Origin: Cylicocyclus nassatus
Taxonomy: Eukaryota > Nematoda > Chromadorea > Rhabditida > Strongylidae
Reading direction: 5' to 3'
Length of the DNA: 64,000 nt
NCBI GenBank assembly: GCA_958299035.1
Contig: CATQJL010000316.1
Span: 8,154,347-8,218,346, forward strand
The translations under genes and the position numbers were made by a program. The stretch's first letter is position 1, and every line of letters starts with the position of its first letter. The notes below the pieces were generated by a model that saw only the letters and a list, made by a program, of their open reading frames with translations, was not told where the DNA came from and made no database searches. Positions 1 through 11,496 of this stretch are shown here, in pieces.

Positions 1-905
1 AGTAGCATGAACAGCACACACTGTCTCGAGGGTTATAGGTTGCCGAGAGTACAACTGCTTCTCGTGGTAGTCCTCGTCGACTACGAGAAAGCATTTGACA
101 ATGTCGAAAGCCATCCTGTCAATAGCCGACCAAAAAGTGAAACAAGTCTGCGTGAGGGCATTGGCGACTGCTACAGGGATTGTGCAACGACGATGCAGCT
201 ATTCCATTTTCACCTGAGCTCGTCTCAGTTAGAAAGGGTCCGGCGAATCTCGCCGACGCTGTTCACCGCGGTGTTGCAGTGGCGATAGAATCACTGGATT
301 GAGACGAGAGAAAATGTGGTAAATTGATGGGAGATTCGTCTCATTTGTTTTGTGGACGGCAACTCTGTTCTCGAGAATTATCACTGAAGCGGAGACGACG
401 CTGAAGGAACTCCACAAGGTAAAGAAAAAGACAGGACTTTGAATAAATCGTCCTCTGAAAAAACAGGATGGCCCCGCATTATGAAGACGTCTTCTATGTG
501 TATCTTGAACGTTTGATTAACATGGACAATGATTTGAGGGAAGAACAAGAAAGATAGCTGTCTGGACCGCGTTTGGGCCACCGACTAAGACCGCGGACCC
601 GGAGTTTCGTGCCAGCCTGTTCAACTCAACCGTTCCTCTCGGCACTCTATTATGCAGCTGAGACCTGGATCGACATCACAGCCACGTCGAAAGCACTACG
701 GATTATCCAAAGAGCGGTTGAGCGCAGCCTTCTGGAAATGGCTTGACACAAGACATCTCGTCGCACTTCGCAGTACGGATATAAGAATGAAGCAGCCATG
801 GAGGCAATTTTTGAACTTCTTTGTGAGCCTCAAGGGACCATCATCAATCTCTACGGTTTCAAACAAGACAGGTGATGACGCTTCTTCAGAAGTGCTTGGA
901 CTGTA
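1..905 (+). pseudogene. Decayed RTE-type non-LTR retrotransposon reverse transcriptase fragment
   Basis: Scattered frames carry pieces of an RTE-type reverse transcriptase. Near positions 70-115 the frame reads LVDYEKAFDNVE, the first catalytic aspartate block (family form is D-x-K-K-A-F-D-S-V-E). Near 235-285 it reads RRISPTLFTAVLQW, matching the family's Q-G-D-x-I-S-P-K-L-F-x-A-x-L-E block with the QGD end degraded. Around 570-780, after frame changes, come a stretch like the FRAxLFNSTVLP region and then AETW followed by LRIIQRAVERSLLEMA, the C-terminal RTE block. Stops and frameshifts lie throughout, and the FADD block is not recognisable. It is truncated by the window start. This is a dead, 5'-truncated copy; clade assignment rests on motif wording seen by eye. 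Confidence 0.75.
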
Positions 906-934
906 ACATTTTTCGTTGGACAGGACAGTACTAC

Positions 935-1075
935 AGACCATAGGTGCGATAGGGGGAGCACGGTCTCTCCCAGGTGAAGGGGGTACCTCGTATTTTTGAC
1001 TGTCAAAAGTGAAGGGGGTATGTGAGAGCAGAAGAGTTGCTGACTTTGCCAAAATGCCGGTGCGTGGCAATGGGG
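935..1075 (+). repeat. Copy 1 of a short repeat with AGGTGAAGGGGGT motifs
   Basis: The stretch begins accataggtgcgatagggg and contains two aggtgaagggggt/agtgaagggggt motifs. The same arrangement recurs at 8605-8692 and, inverted, at 8340-8424. It follows directly on the RTE remnant here and flanks the Penelope-like relic there, which suggests a small non-autonomous element or a shared retroelement tail. No coding content. Confidence 0.5.
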
Positions 1076-1259
1076 TGAGGCGGGCGGGAGATTGAAATTC
1101 ACTGCTGCGCTGCTAGGAGTTTATTTTTACCACTTGTTTATTTCCCATTCTGAACAAAATATGAATCCAAGTGCATGTTGAAGAGACGAGCAGAATAAAG
1201 AAGTCTACATTACAAATTAAAAAGTAACGGAGCCAAACTAAAAAGAATGTGCAATCGCT

Positions 1260-4200
1260 CTACAAGTTTTCAATATCGTCATCGTCGTTAATAATACTGT
1301 CACTACCATCGCTGTCAGAAAGATGTTCGTTCTCTGAAAAATCTTCTTCCGCGAGAACATTATCAGAATAAAAATAAAATTGCGTTAGGAATTTATCTGG
1401 ATCAAAAATTGATTTAAAATTTTCTTCTTCTTCAATTCTCTTCAACGATTTTTTCCCTGGTCCTCTGGTGGCACCAGGAAAATCGGCTGGTTGATGACCA
1501 GTGTCTTCATGCCATTTTTTGGGGTACTGCAAAAAATCGTATGGCGACAATTTATCCGGGCCGCTGATAGCAATTCTGCAATGAAAAATCTTAACCAGAT
1601 GTACCTTTACCTCAAGTTTACTAACCTCAGATAGTTGCTGAGGTGGTCCACCGTCGTGCGGCTTCTGCGCTGTGATCGGATTACTGAATAAATGGAGAAA
1701 CCTCTTTCCACTTCCGCTGTGCTGGTTGGAATCGAAACCAATTTTGCTAACAGCTCCATCAAATTTCTGCGATAAGTGATAGAAAATGAGCCATATCTCA
1801 TGTGCTTCCGCAGCACAGGAAGAAAATATTGCATTTTTGCTTCACTCTTTTTGAACTCAGCTCTCACTGCTTCTGGCATGCGTCTCCTGAGCTGCATAGA
1901 TAGCTGCTGAAGTTCTTCTTCTATAGAATTGGGGGAATAACCAAAAAATGTAGACAATGTGCTGCGGGTACCCTTTTCTGCTGCATTATAGTTTATAATG
2001 CTAGAGGGCGAAAAACCTCCAGCAGCGTAAAGTACAGAATGGGGCTCGTACTCTAGCCGAGATCTGAGAGCAGTAGCTATGCTTTTTACAAGCACTTTTC
2101 TCTTGTTCAGGTCCATGTTCGTGAATTTTGCAATTCCAAAATCTTCTGCTACCTGAAGCTCCGCAATAGATTTTCTAGATGTCTCCTCATTAAAGTTCTG
2201 CAGACTGCTTGGGTCTTTGATGTATCGGATAAGATTGTTTCGCTCCAATGTTAACTGTTTGTTGATGTCGTTGGCACTTTTGTCTCCAGCACTTGATCCT
2301 CCCGCACTCTCGATGTTGAACTCGAACACGTGCAAGTCATCTGCGATTTTGTAAAGTATTTGACAAGCTGCTGATTCTTCGTTTTGCCAGCCATTCCAGA
2401 ACCTGAGAGTATTCTATATAACAACTGCTCTTGTTGGCAGAGTACTTTAATGGTGATGAAACGAACCATTTTCTACAATCAGGCGAATCCAGAGCGTTTT
2501 GACGGAAGTTACCTGCTTCATTGACAGGTTTACAGAGGATGGATTCTAGAAATGGACGCGTTTTTGTGTTGAGGTGTGGAGATTCGGCGGCTTTATCAAG
2601 TCGTGCGAGAAGGGTGTTTAGGTCAGTTTGCGCTTTCCAAAGAGTGGATGCTTCGTCCTGAGAGACAAATCACAGAAGCATTATATCTAACAAGTGCGAT
2701 ACCTGAGCTTCTCGTGAGAGTGTGCCAATCTCTCCAAGGACTTGCAGCTGGAACACCATGTATCGGTAGAACTTTAGCGATTTGATCACGTGCAGAAATG
2801 CTCCGGCTTTTAATCGCTCCTTACTCGGAATTTGCGCAGTCTTGGATATCGTCTCCAATGCAAGCCATACATGCTTGTACATTTTCAAAAAGCTGTGAAT
2901 AGCATCTGAAATAACAGCGCTTTTGTGCAAAAACAAGCAGGACTCAAAACTTACTTTCTTCAGATGAAGTCCATCTCACAGCGATAATTCTTTTCAAATT
3001 CACGAAGCGCTCATTAGATAGGGTTTTATCCACTTCTAGCAGCACGCGTTTCCTTGATGGAGCTGCAAAGAAGGAGCGCAATCTGTTGAGGTATGCCGTT
3101 GCAAATTTTCTCCATCGCAGAAATTCCTCGTCTGCTTCAGCTAGAGCATCTGCCAGAGCTAACTCTATTTTGTGTGCCATGCAATGAATCCATATGATTG
3201 GATTAGGCAAAACAGAATCTATCTTCTCCTGCGTAGCACCTCTACTTGCCAATATATCTTTACGAGATTGCGAAATGTTTTTGTTGAGTATGCCGCGAAG
3301 CCCGCCCTCGGCACTCATGGCACTAGCTCCGTCTGTAGCCACAGCTACCAGATTCCAAATAAATTCATTGAGAAGCCCTGCCTTACTGAAGTATGCATAG
3401 ATTGTTTCAAAAATGTACTTTCCAGTTTCAGCTTTGACCATCTCCACAGCTTCGAGGAAGTGCGTTGTAGGATGTAACGTTGTTCGATCTGGGAAACGAA
3501 CAAAAAGTAGAAGTATCTGCTTGCTATCAGGATCCGTTGAGGTATCGACTAGCAGTGAAAATGGGGATTGATTTTTTATGAGGTAGTCGATCAAGGTGTC
3601 TTTCATCTTTTTGCTAATGTAACTAGTCATCTGCACGAATCCATCGCGCGTGTGGTGCTTATTTCCTATCTGCAATCCCAATTTCGATACTGTTTCACAC
3701 AATGTGGGAAATTGATATGGAGGAAGGTAAATTTTTGCTGCCGCATAAGCAAGCATAAAAAGACTGCTTGCTCCTGTTCCAGAACCTGTGTGAGCGCTAT
3801 CCACATCATCAAGGTAGCTGTTCACCTTATCGTTGGTTTTCCGTACATAGTACTCTACTGCTGCTTGGTGTATGGCGTGATCGGATCGGATATGGTTTTG
3901 CAATGTCTTTTCAACGCTGGATGTGAATTCCGTTCCCTCCTTTGATGAAATTGGATATGGGGAGCCTTTGACTTGTCCTGATCGATAGTACTCGTAGCAG
4001 GGTTCACAGCGCACCTTCAGTACGCGCTTTCCTCCAACCCACTCATTAGGAAAAAGTGGCTTAAAATATTGATATTTTTCATCCTTCAAATTTTGTAAGA
4101 TTTTCTTTTCTTTGTCGGTGACGAAGTGCCCCGAGTTCACGAGCATATGGTGATCGCGACAAAAAAAATTGCATCTTTTGCCTGACTCGTAAGCTAACAT

Positions 4201-5553
4201 CGCCTCTCGGGCGCGTTCTCTAGCTTCTTTGTGTAGAACGTTTTCGTTGCTGAGGGCTTGTCGATAGAGGTATCCTACCCACGTCATTAAGTTGGTTTTC
4301 TCCTCGTAAGAAAATGCGGAACACTGATAGTGAGGCACCACTGCGACATCTCCAGCTCCAGCATGAGCTTGAGTAGGTTCTGTCTGAAGAGGTGGTGTTT
4401 GAGGCACCGGCACTTCTGGTCCACTAACGGGAACATCAGCAACAACATCTTCATCTCCTTCTTCATTCACCACAGGTGCTACAGTTCGCCTTTCGGCGTC
4501 GTCTGGATATTGAAATTGCTCAGAAACAGAAGAGTATCCTACTTTTTCGTCAAACACTCTCAGAAATGCCGGATATGTACAGTCGTTTTCTTCCCGAGGG
4601 GTATGGCTGGAGAACTTCCAATACACGGACGTGTGTGTTCTAGTATAGGACTCATCTTCCTCTTCAGGGACACAAAGAGAAATCGATGTTCCCTTGGGCA
4701 GATCACGAGTGTTTCCGTCTGCATCTAGTGAAATCATGCTAGGTTTAATGCCGTGCGCCGCAAATACTTCAAACATTTGCTCAGTGAACGTATTGCGTTT
4801 GGTAGTGCGAGTATTTCTATTTATCACTACAGCATCTATTGCATTGTCAAACATCACGTTCCATCGTTCCTTTTGCATGAGGACTTTTTGCGCCTCTTCC
4901 ACCGCTACACGTCGTCCAGAATGAGGTTTGGCGTAAGAAACATCCCTCACAAGTTCTCTCAGTCGCGCTTTGTCTACCCTGGATGTCGGCCTTTCCATAA
5001 GTATGAAAATAACTGGGTAGTTTAAGGAGTCATCTGCTTGCATATGAACTGGTGGACCCTGAACCAGAACATTCTTGCTGATGCTGTTTATTGAAGCGTC
5101 TCCGAGATCATGTGTGAAAACAATGTCGAAGACCTTGTTAGAACGTTCACTGCGAGTGCTTTGTTTTCCCATGACAAAAAACCGCCGATTATCTACCATC
5201 TTATGATTATGTAAGCTGCTATAGAACAAAGGCGCTGTAGCCGTACTGAATCTTGGTCTCGTATCAAAAACCATTATCGTATACGGCATTAGGACGAGCT
5301 TTTTGACATTTTGACACTCCTTTGCTGGGAATCCAATTTCTAAAAATTCGTCAAATCTTTTTTCATTTTCTTGGGCGTCCGTGCCTAGATAAAACGTGGA
5401 TATCTCAGAAAAACGGGGCTTACAAAGACGCCTTCCGACTGAAAACTTCAGACTCGTTTGTTCCTCTCCATGTCCTCGGTCGTTACCCGCACAACAAACA
5501 AAAATCGCGATGAAAACAGATGCGATATTATGCATGACACATCTATGGCGCAA
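1260..5553 (-). CDS. hAT-superfamily transposase, multi-exon (ZNF862-like group)
   Basis: A transposase that would cut and paste its own DNA element in the nucleus. Exon 1 (2955-5553) is open for about 866 codons. Residues ~1-360 are an unrecognised N-terminal region, ~355-405 an acidic Pro-rich linker, ~459-545 Cys/His clusters (CNFFC, RCEPC and NHIRSDH) like a BED/TTF-type zinc finger. The catalytic core shows FSLLVDTSTDPDSKQ (~663), ATDGASA (~741) and IHCMAHKIELALADAL (~791), all hAT hallmarks. Introns 2905-2954 and 2658-2702 splice in phase (GTAAGT...TTTCAG; GTATCG...CTCAG). The C-terminal exon (from about 2410 to 1611) carries the hAT dimerisation block TSTAEVERGFS. A 35-nt intron (1576-1610) leads to an acidic last exon ending in TAG at 1260. 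The junction in 2410-2510 is unresolved: two acceptors fit (TATAG or CTCAG), or there is a frameshift. AATAAA on this strand lies at 1137-1142. Start codon uncertain. Confidence 0.85.
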
Positions 5554-5990
5554 AGACCTAAAAAATTCGTACTATAGCAAATCATTACGAGTTTTTTAAT
5601 GAAAAAAGAATCAGACGTGTATCATGAGATTGCGCTCTTTCGTCAGAGAAAATGATGGCAAGCGCATGCAATGGAAGTGATCGAGACAGTGCTTACATAA
5701 ACTGCCTCTGTTAGTTCCACCTCTTTGTTAAAAAAACAGAACGGAGGAGAAGATTAAACAAAACAAATGCGACCACGTCATTGACTCCAAGCGACTTGTG
5801 ATGAATTGACAGAGATTAAACAAAACAAATGCGACCACGTCATTGACTCCCAGCGACTTGTGATGAATTGACAGAACACCAACTGATGTCTTTCCTGCAA
5901 CCTGCAAGAATGGCCTCCGAGACAGCGAATCAATGGAAAAGACTATACATGACGATTTTAGTTTACTACATACTCAATAAAGAAAGTCGC
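5554..5990. other. Upstream of the hAT gene, AT-rich
   Basis: Non-coding flank of the hAT transposase. Apart from the 62-bp duplication, I see no gene here and could not recognise a terminal inverted repeat pairing with the 1100-1250 side. Confidence 0.4.
5751..5874. repeat. 62-bp direct tandem duplication
   Basis: Two adjacent copies, 5751-5812 and 5813-5874, each beginning agattaaacaaaacaaatgc and ending gatgaattgacag. They differ by about one base (ctccaag versus ctcccag), so the duplication is recent. Confidence 0.9.
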
Positions 5991-7886
5991 ATGTTTTCAG
6001 CCAAAATCCCATGTAACTCTAAGTAGAGGGGAGCTAGAGAAAAAGAGACGGTCTACGTCGAATCCTTTTTTTGTGAGCTTTCTAATGGTATATAGGTTGT
6101 CGGGTGAAAAAACTTGTGGTTTCTCAAAAATGAGGTGGAGATATTCAATAGTAACTTGCTCCACCCCGCTCCGGCTTTCTATGGGTTGCCGGAGCAAGAC
6201 TTTTTTGGGCGAAGAAAGCTTCGTGCACAAACACCTTATATACCATTCGATAGCTAAGCACACGAGGAATCGACGTAGACCGTCTCTTTTTTCATAGCTT
6301 CTTTGTGAAGCGAGATACGACCAGTTTTATACGTCTACTCACCACCTATTTTTGTGTAATTATTTTGTAATTTATTTTTGAAAGAAAGAACAAAGATAAA
6401 AAAAAAGAGACGGTCTACGTTTACTGGCAAGGCCTTGCTCTGTGACGCTGTTAGAAAATCAGGCACCTTTATCCATTCTTCACGCAGAAATTTCTCGACA
6501 AAAACACACATGTTTTTGGCTAAAATCCCATGTAACTCTAAGTAGAGGGGAGCTAGAGAAAAAGAGACGGTCTACGTCGAATCCTTTTTTTGTGAGCTTT
6601 CTAATGGTATATAGGTTGTCGGGTGAAAAAACTTGTGGTTTCTCAAAAATGAGGTGGAGATATTCAATAGTAACTTGCTCCACCCCGCTCCGGCTTTCTA
6701 TGGGTTGCCGGAGCAAGACTTTTTTGGGCGAAGAAAGCTTCGTGCACAAACACCTTATATACCATTCGATAGCTAAGCACACGAGGAATCGACGTAGACC
6801 GTCTCTTTTTTCATAGCTTCTTTGTGAAGCGAGATACGACCAGTTTTATACGTCTACTCACCACCTATTTTTGTGTAATTATTTTGTAATTTATTTTTGA
6901 AAGAAAGAACAAAGATAAAAAAAAAGAGACGGTCTACGTTTACTGGCAAGGCCTTGCTCTGTGACGCTGTTAGAAAATCAGGCACCTTTATCCATTCTTC
7001 ACGCAGAAATTTCTCGACAAAAACACACATGTTTTTGGCTAAAATCCCATGTAACTCTAAGTAGAGGGGAGCTAGAGAAAAAGAGACGGTCTACGTCGAA
7101 TCCTTTTTTTGTGAGCTTTCTAATGGTATATAGGTTGTCGGGTGAAAAAACTTGTGGTTTCTCAAAAATGAGGTGGAGATATTCAATAGTAACTTGCTCC
7201 ACCCCGCTCCGGCTTTCTATGGGTTGCCGGAGCAAGACTTTTTTGGGCGAAGAAAGCTTCGTGCACAAACACCTTATATACCATTCGATAGCTAAGCACA
7301 CGAGGAATCGACGTAGACCGTCTCTTTTTTCATAGCTTCTTTGTGAAGCGAGATACGACCAGTTTTATACGTCTACTCACCACCTATTTTTGTGTAATTA
7401 TTTTGTAATTTATTTTTGAAAGAAAGAACAAAGATAAAAAAAAAGAGACGGTCTACGTTTACTGGCAAGGCCTTGCTCTGTGACGCTGTTAGAAAATCAG
7501 GCACCTTTATCCATTCTTCACGCAGAAATTTCTCGACAAAAACACACATGTTTTTGGCTAAAATCCCATGTAACTCTAAGTAGAGGGGAGCTAGAGAAAA
7601 AGAGACGGTCTACGTCGAATCCTTTTTTTGTGAGCTTTCTAATGGTATATAGGTTGTCGGGTGAAAAAACTTGTGGTTTCTCAAAAATGAGGTGGAGATA
7701 TTCAATAGTAACTTGCTCCACCCCGCTCCGGCTTTCTATGGGTTGCCGGAGCAAGACTTTTTTGGGCGAAGAAAGCTTCGTGCACAAACACCTTATATAC
7801 CATTCGATAGCTAAGCACACGAGGAATCGACGTAGACCGTCTCTTTTTTCATAGCTTCTTTGTGAAGCGAGATACGACCAGTTTTA
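5991..7886. repeat. 519-bp tandem repeat array, about 3.65 units
   Basis: Units start at 5991, 6510, 7029 and 7548 with a constant 519-bp period; the last stops at about 7886. Inner units look base-identical. Each unit holds an inverted pair: agagacggtctacgtcgaat near its start and cgacgtagaccgtctctttt about 250 bp later, so each contains a foldback element. A third copy of the motif lies at the unit junction. Past 7886 the sequence continues as in the single-copy relative at 9448-9856. The 100- to 124-codon open frames inside each unit, on both strands, follow from the repeat and are not genes. Confidence 0.95.
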
Positions 7887-8339
7887 ACTAGCTACGATAT
7901 CAGCCAATTTTGGATAATTATATTTTCAAATCAAGAAGGTCTTTTTCGAACTTTTATATATGAATCGAAAGCTTGAAAAACGTGTAATCTAACTGCTGTT
8001 TTGTTTGTTATTATTCTCTTTAGTGAAAGGAGATATGGTACGATTTCTTGCATCCATCGCTAGTCGGTCAGTTTTTCTACTCTTGCTCAACTCTTTTTTG
8101 CAATAGTATGTATTCATTGATACAATATTAATTATTCAAAAAATCAGCAATCTTTTACTTTTTGATTACGTTTCGTTATCAACGCTTTTTGAGCCCGCAG
8201 AAGGTCTCAAGCATGCGTTTTTTTAACGAAACGTTGTTGATTCGATACTCTCTTGCAGTCTTGATGTCTGAGGAGAAGAGCAGCTGGCGTTTCCTTTCCA
8301 ATTAAAAAGTTTCGTTGTAGTAACTCTTTGCCTTGATTA
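7887..8339. other. AT-rich spacer
   Basis: The first ~80 bp match the end of the 9448-9856 element (ctagctac(g/a)atatcagcca, then aagaaggtctttttcgaac). The rest is AT-rich with no gene that I can support. Confidence 0.5.
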
Positions 8340-8424
8340 GCCTCAACCTCAGGTGAAGGGGGTCAGCCAGATGCCGGCCCTAAAGTGAAGGGGGTCAGAG
8401 AAATTTCTCCACCTATCGCATCTA
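8340..8424 (-). repeat. Copy 2 (inverted) of the AGGTGAAGGGGGT repeat
   Basis: Contains two gtgaagggggtcag motifs and ends cacctatcgcatctatgct, the reverse of the ataggtgcgata start seen at 935. With the copy at 8605-8692 it brackets the reverse-transcriptase relic. Confidence 0.5.
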
Positions 8425-8442
8425 TGCTACAGACAGATAAGA

Positions 8443-8595
8443 GGGCTATGGGACAGAAGCTAGCCTCACACTAGCCATCGCCTTCATGTCCAAGGTTGAA
8501 AGTCCGGTCCTGAACTACACCCTCTTCTTTACTGCCGCTACATAGATGACTGCTGCATAGTGTACTCAACTCAAAGTAAACTGGACACCTGTTTC
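8443..8595 (+). pseudogene. Decayed Penelope-like reverse transcriptase fragment with YIDD box
   Basis: Three frames joined by two frameshifts give MGQKLA, then SLTLAIAFMSKVESPVLNYT, then YCRYIDDCCIVYSTQ. YIDD is the catalytic box, and the order G-x-x-M-G-Q ... A-F-M-x-x-V-E ... Y-x-R-Y-I-D-D fits Penelope-like elements. Only about 50 codons remain. The class assignment is from recognition of the motif order and was not searched. Confidence 0.6.
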
Positions 8596-8604
8596 GCTCG
8601 ATCA

Positions 8605-8692
8605 GCACCATAGGTGCGACAGGGGGAGCCGGGTCCTTTCCAAGTAAAGGGGGTTTCTGCTACGTAAGGTGAAGGGGGTAAGTGAGCCCTGA
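8605..8692 (+). repeat. Copy 3 of the AGGTGAAGGGGGT repeat
   Basis: Starts accataggtgcgacaggggg, as at 935, followed by aagtaaagggggt and aggtgaagggggt motifs. Confidence 0.5.
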
Positions 8693-9447
8693 AAGCAAAA
8701 TGTCCCAACAAGTTACATACCATTCGAAAGCTGTGGTCATGTAGAATCGAAATAGACCGTCTACTTTTTCTTAGGTCTTCTGTGCCGCGAGAGATGAGGC
8801 ATTTTATAACTTCATATATCAACTGATTTTGTGTCTTCACTTTCTGCTCTCCTAATGAATGCTACGAGAAAGTCGACGGTCCACATTTGTTGATGAAGAC
8901 CTGCTCCTTAACATAGATGGATAATCAGCAGTGATTAGGTCTTCGTTTGGCAGAAATTTATTTATTTATTTACTTATTCAATACGCACAAGGCGTGCCAT
9001 ATTTGGAACAAAGAGCAAATACTTAGAGCATGAACAGTAAAAGAAAATAACAAAACATCCCCAAAAGCCAATTGTATATGCGGGGAGCAGATGTAATAAC
9101 AAAAATTTGCCCAACTGAGTTCGGGGGAGAGAGCAGAACTCCAAGATAAAAGATTGTGATGCAAAAAAGATGTCAGGTCAGACAAGCTATTCCCAAATAG
9201 CAACGGAAAGGAGCGAACCGGACCCGAACCACGTGTGGATGAAATAAAAATTGGAATAGCGAATGCGTGAAGGTCTACGATCACAAGTTTGGTACTTGAG
9301 AAAGCTATCACTGGATGACTTTCTGCGGATGAGTGACAGATTGACCGAGTTGGTCGATTACATAGTGCTGGAGTAGGCTCATAACACGCATAGCAGTGGG
9401 TGTAGGGAAGGTTCGACAGGCAAACGACAATTTCTTGACAAAAACAC
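8693..9447. other. Non-coding spacer with degraded pieces of the 519-bp family
   Basis: At 8703-8815 (ttacataccattcgaaagct ... tagaccgtct) lies a diverged piece of the unit repeated at 5991-7886. A (TTTA)n-like run lies at 8950-8977. The open frame on the minus strand (8970-9449) has no recognisable features. I see no gene. Confidence 0.45.
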
Positions 9448-9856
9448 ACATGTTTTTAGCTAAAATGCCATGTGTCTCTGAGTAGAGAGGAGTTAGAGAA
9501 AAGGAGACGGTCAACTTCGAATCCATTTTTCTTGAGCTTTCTGATGGTATATAGGTGTTAGGTGAAAAAACTTGTGGCTTTTTAAAAATGAGGTGGAGAT
9601 ATTCAGCACTATGCTCCACCCCGCTCCGGCTTTCTATGGGTCGCCGGAGCAAGACTTTTTTGGACTGAGAAAGCTTTGTGCAACGACACTTTATATACCA
9701 CTCGATAGCTAAGAAAACGAAGAATCGAGGTAGACCGTTTCTTTATTCCTAGCTTTTCTGTGAAGCGAGATACGAGCAGTTTTATCTAGCTACAATATCA
9801 GCCAATTCTGGGTAATTATCTTTTCAAACCAAGAAGGCGTTTTTCGAACTTTTATA
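9448..9856. repeat. Single diverged relative of the 519-bp unit
   Basis: Aligns by eye over its whole length with 7548-7960, including gttgccggagcaag-like and ggagacggtc motifs and the ctagctacaatatcagccaa tail that the tandem units lack. It shows what the element looked like before tandem expansion. Confidence 0.75.
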
Positions 9857-10966
9857 CAGTGCTGGCCAAAACTATAATTCCACCCTGAAAACTGCCGTAA
9901 CTCATCTGCTTCTCAACGAATTAATCCGAAATTTGGTACAGTAGTGTGTTCGACAGGCTGCCATCAGTAACTAGAAAGGATCCCGTTTTTGTTCGGTTAT
10001 TTAGGAAAAAATCAAAAATTTCGAAAAAAGCAGGCTTGGAGGTTGGCCAAAACTATTAGGTTGGTGCAAAAGTTCTGTCGTTTCATTTTCAAAAATTTGT
10101 AACTATGCGCTGTCTCAACGGATTTGCTTGCATGTAATTTTATTAGAAAGAATAGGTCTTCCGCTTTCAATCATTGTTTTGCAAAGCTTCTGTTTCACAC
10201 TGAGTGCAGAGATAAAAATGGAAAACTAGGACCATGTAAACTTTGACCATTTTAAGTTAGGTCACCAAAAATCTGGAATGCTGCAGAAAAATTTGAAATC
10301 GTCAGTACATATATTTTTTGGCCTACCCTTTGCGTCTGTGAAAAAATTTGTGCTGTTTGGACGTTTCTGTGAGAAGTTATGATTTTCGCGAAAACTGACA
10401 AATTAATTAATTTTGGCATTTTCCATAGTAAACTCAATTTTCATAACTTCTCACAGAGACATCCAAACGGCATAAACTCTTCACAGTCGCCAAGAGTAGG
10501 CCAAAAAAGCATATGTACTGACGATTTCAAATTTTTCTGCAGCATTCCAGATTTTTGGTGACCTAACTTAAAATGGTCAAAGTTTACATGGTCCTAGTTT
10601 TCCATTTTTATCTCTGCACTCAGTGTGAAACAGAAGCTTTGCAAAACAATGATTGAAAGCGGAAGACCTATTCTTTCTAATAAAATTACATGCAAGCAAA
10701 TCCGTTGAGACATCGCATAGTTACAAATTTTTGAAAATGAAACGACAGAACTTTTGCACCAACCTAATAGTTTTGGCCAACCTTCAAGCCTGCTTTTTTC
10801 GAAATTTTTGATTTTTTCCTAAATAACCGAACAAAAACGGGATCCTTTCTAGTTACTGATGGCAGCCTGTCGAACACACAATTATACCAAATTTTAGATC
10901 AATACGTTGAGAAGCAGATGAGTTACGGCAGTTTCCAGGGTGGGTTTATAGTTTTGGCCAGCACTG
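9857..10966. mobile_element. Palindromic MITE (about 199-bp arms) carrying a second palindrome at its centre
   Basis: Starts cagtgctggccaaaactata and ends with its reverse complement, flanked by TA on both sides (9855-9856 and 10967-10968), as for Tc1/mariner-type insertions. The arms 9857-10055 and 10768-10966 are close to perfect inverted repeats. The interval between them is wholly taken by the 712-bp element at 10056-10767. No transposase. Confidence 0.85.
10056..10767. mobile_element. Nested mariner-type palindromic MITE
   Basis: Begins ttaggttggtgcaaaagttc and ends with the matching caccaacctaa, flanked by TA (10054-10055 and 10768-10769). TTAGGTTGGTGCAAAAG is a known mariner inverted-repeat start. 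The arms, about 325 bp each, pair almost perfectly around a roughly 55-bp AT-rich centre near 10382-10438. No coding content. A single diverged arm of the same family lies at 11192-11496. Confidence 0.85.
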
Positions 10967-11191
10967 TATACGATACCGCTCATAATTCGTCAAAAAAGTC
11001 GCCGGACTGCGGCGGACTCCGCCGGAGTGCGGCAGAGTGCGCCACACTCCACTAGAGTCCACCGGAATGCGGCAGAGTGCGCCACACTCCGGTAGAGCCT
11101 GCCGTAGTCCGCGTCGCATCGCCGTATCTCGCTTCAGAATGCAAGAATTCTGAATCCGACTAGTATATAGGAGTGTCACAATCTAGCAAAC

Positions 11192-11496
11192 AGAAACAGC
11201 ACAGACTCTTCACAGTTGCAAAGAGCAGGCCAAAAAACGTATGTACTGACGATTTCAGATTTTTCTGCAGTATACAGATTTTTGGTGACCTAACTTAAAG
11301 TGGTAAAAGTTTACATGCTCTTAGTTTTCCATTTTTATCTCCGCACCCAATGTGAAACAGAAGCTCCGAAAAATAGCATTTGAAAGAGAAAGACTTATTC
11401 TTTCTAATAAAATTACAGGCAAGCAAATCCGTTGAAACAGCGCAAATTACAAATTTTCAAAAATGAAACGACAGAACTTTCGGTACAACCTAATAT
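11192..11496. repeat. Single arm of the mariner-type palindrome family
   Basis: Matches the right arm of 10056-10767 from the tcttcacag...agcaggccaaaaaa region to the gacagaacttt...caacctaat end, with scattered substitutions. The other arm is missing, so this copy is older and half deleted. Confidence 0.8.

Noticed and set aside
5997..7854. Identical 100- and 124-codon open frames on both strands in each 519-bp unit
   Set aside because: They follow from a stop-poor repeat copied exactly; both strands are equally open and no protein motif is present.
8970..9449. 159-codon minus-strand frame
   Set aside because: It runs into the 519-bp family and has no motif, signal peptide or splice support.
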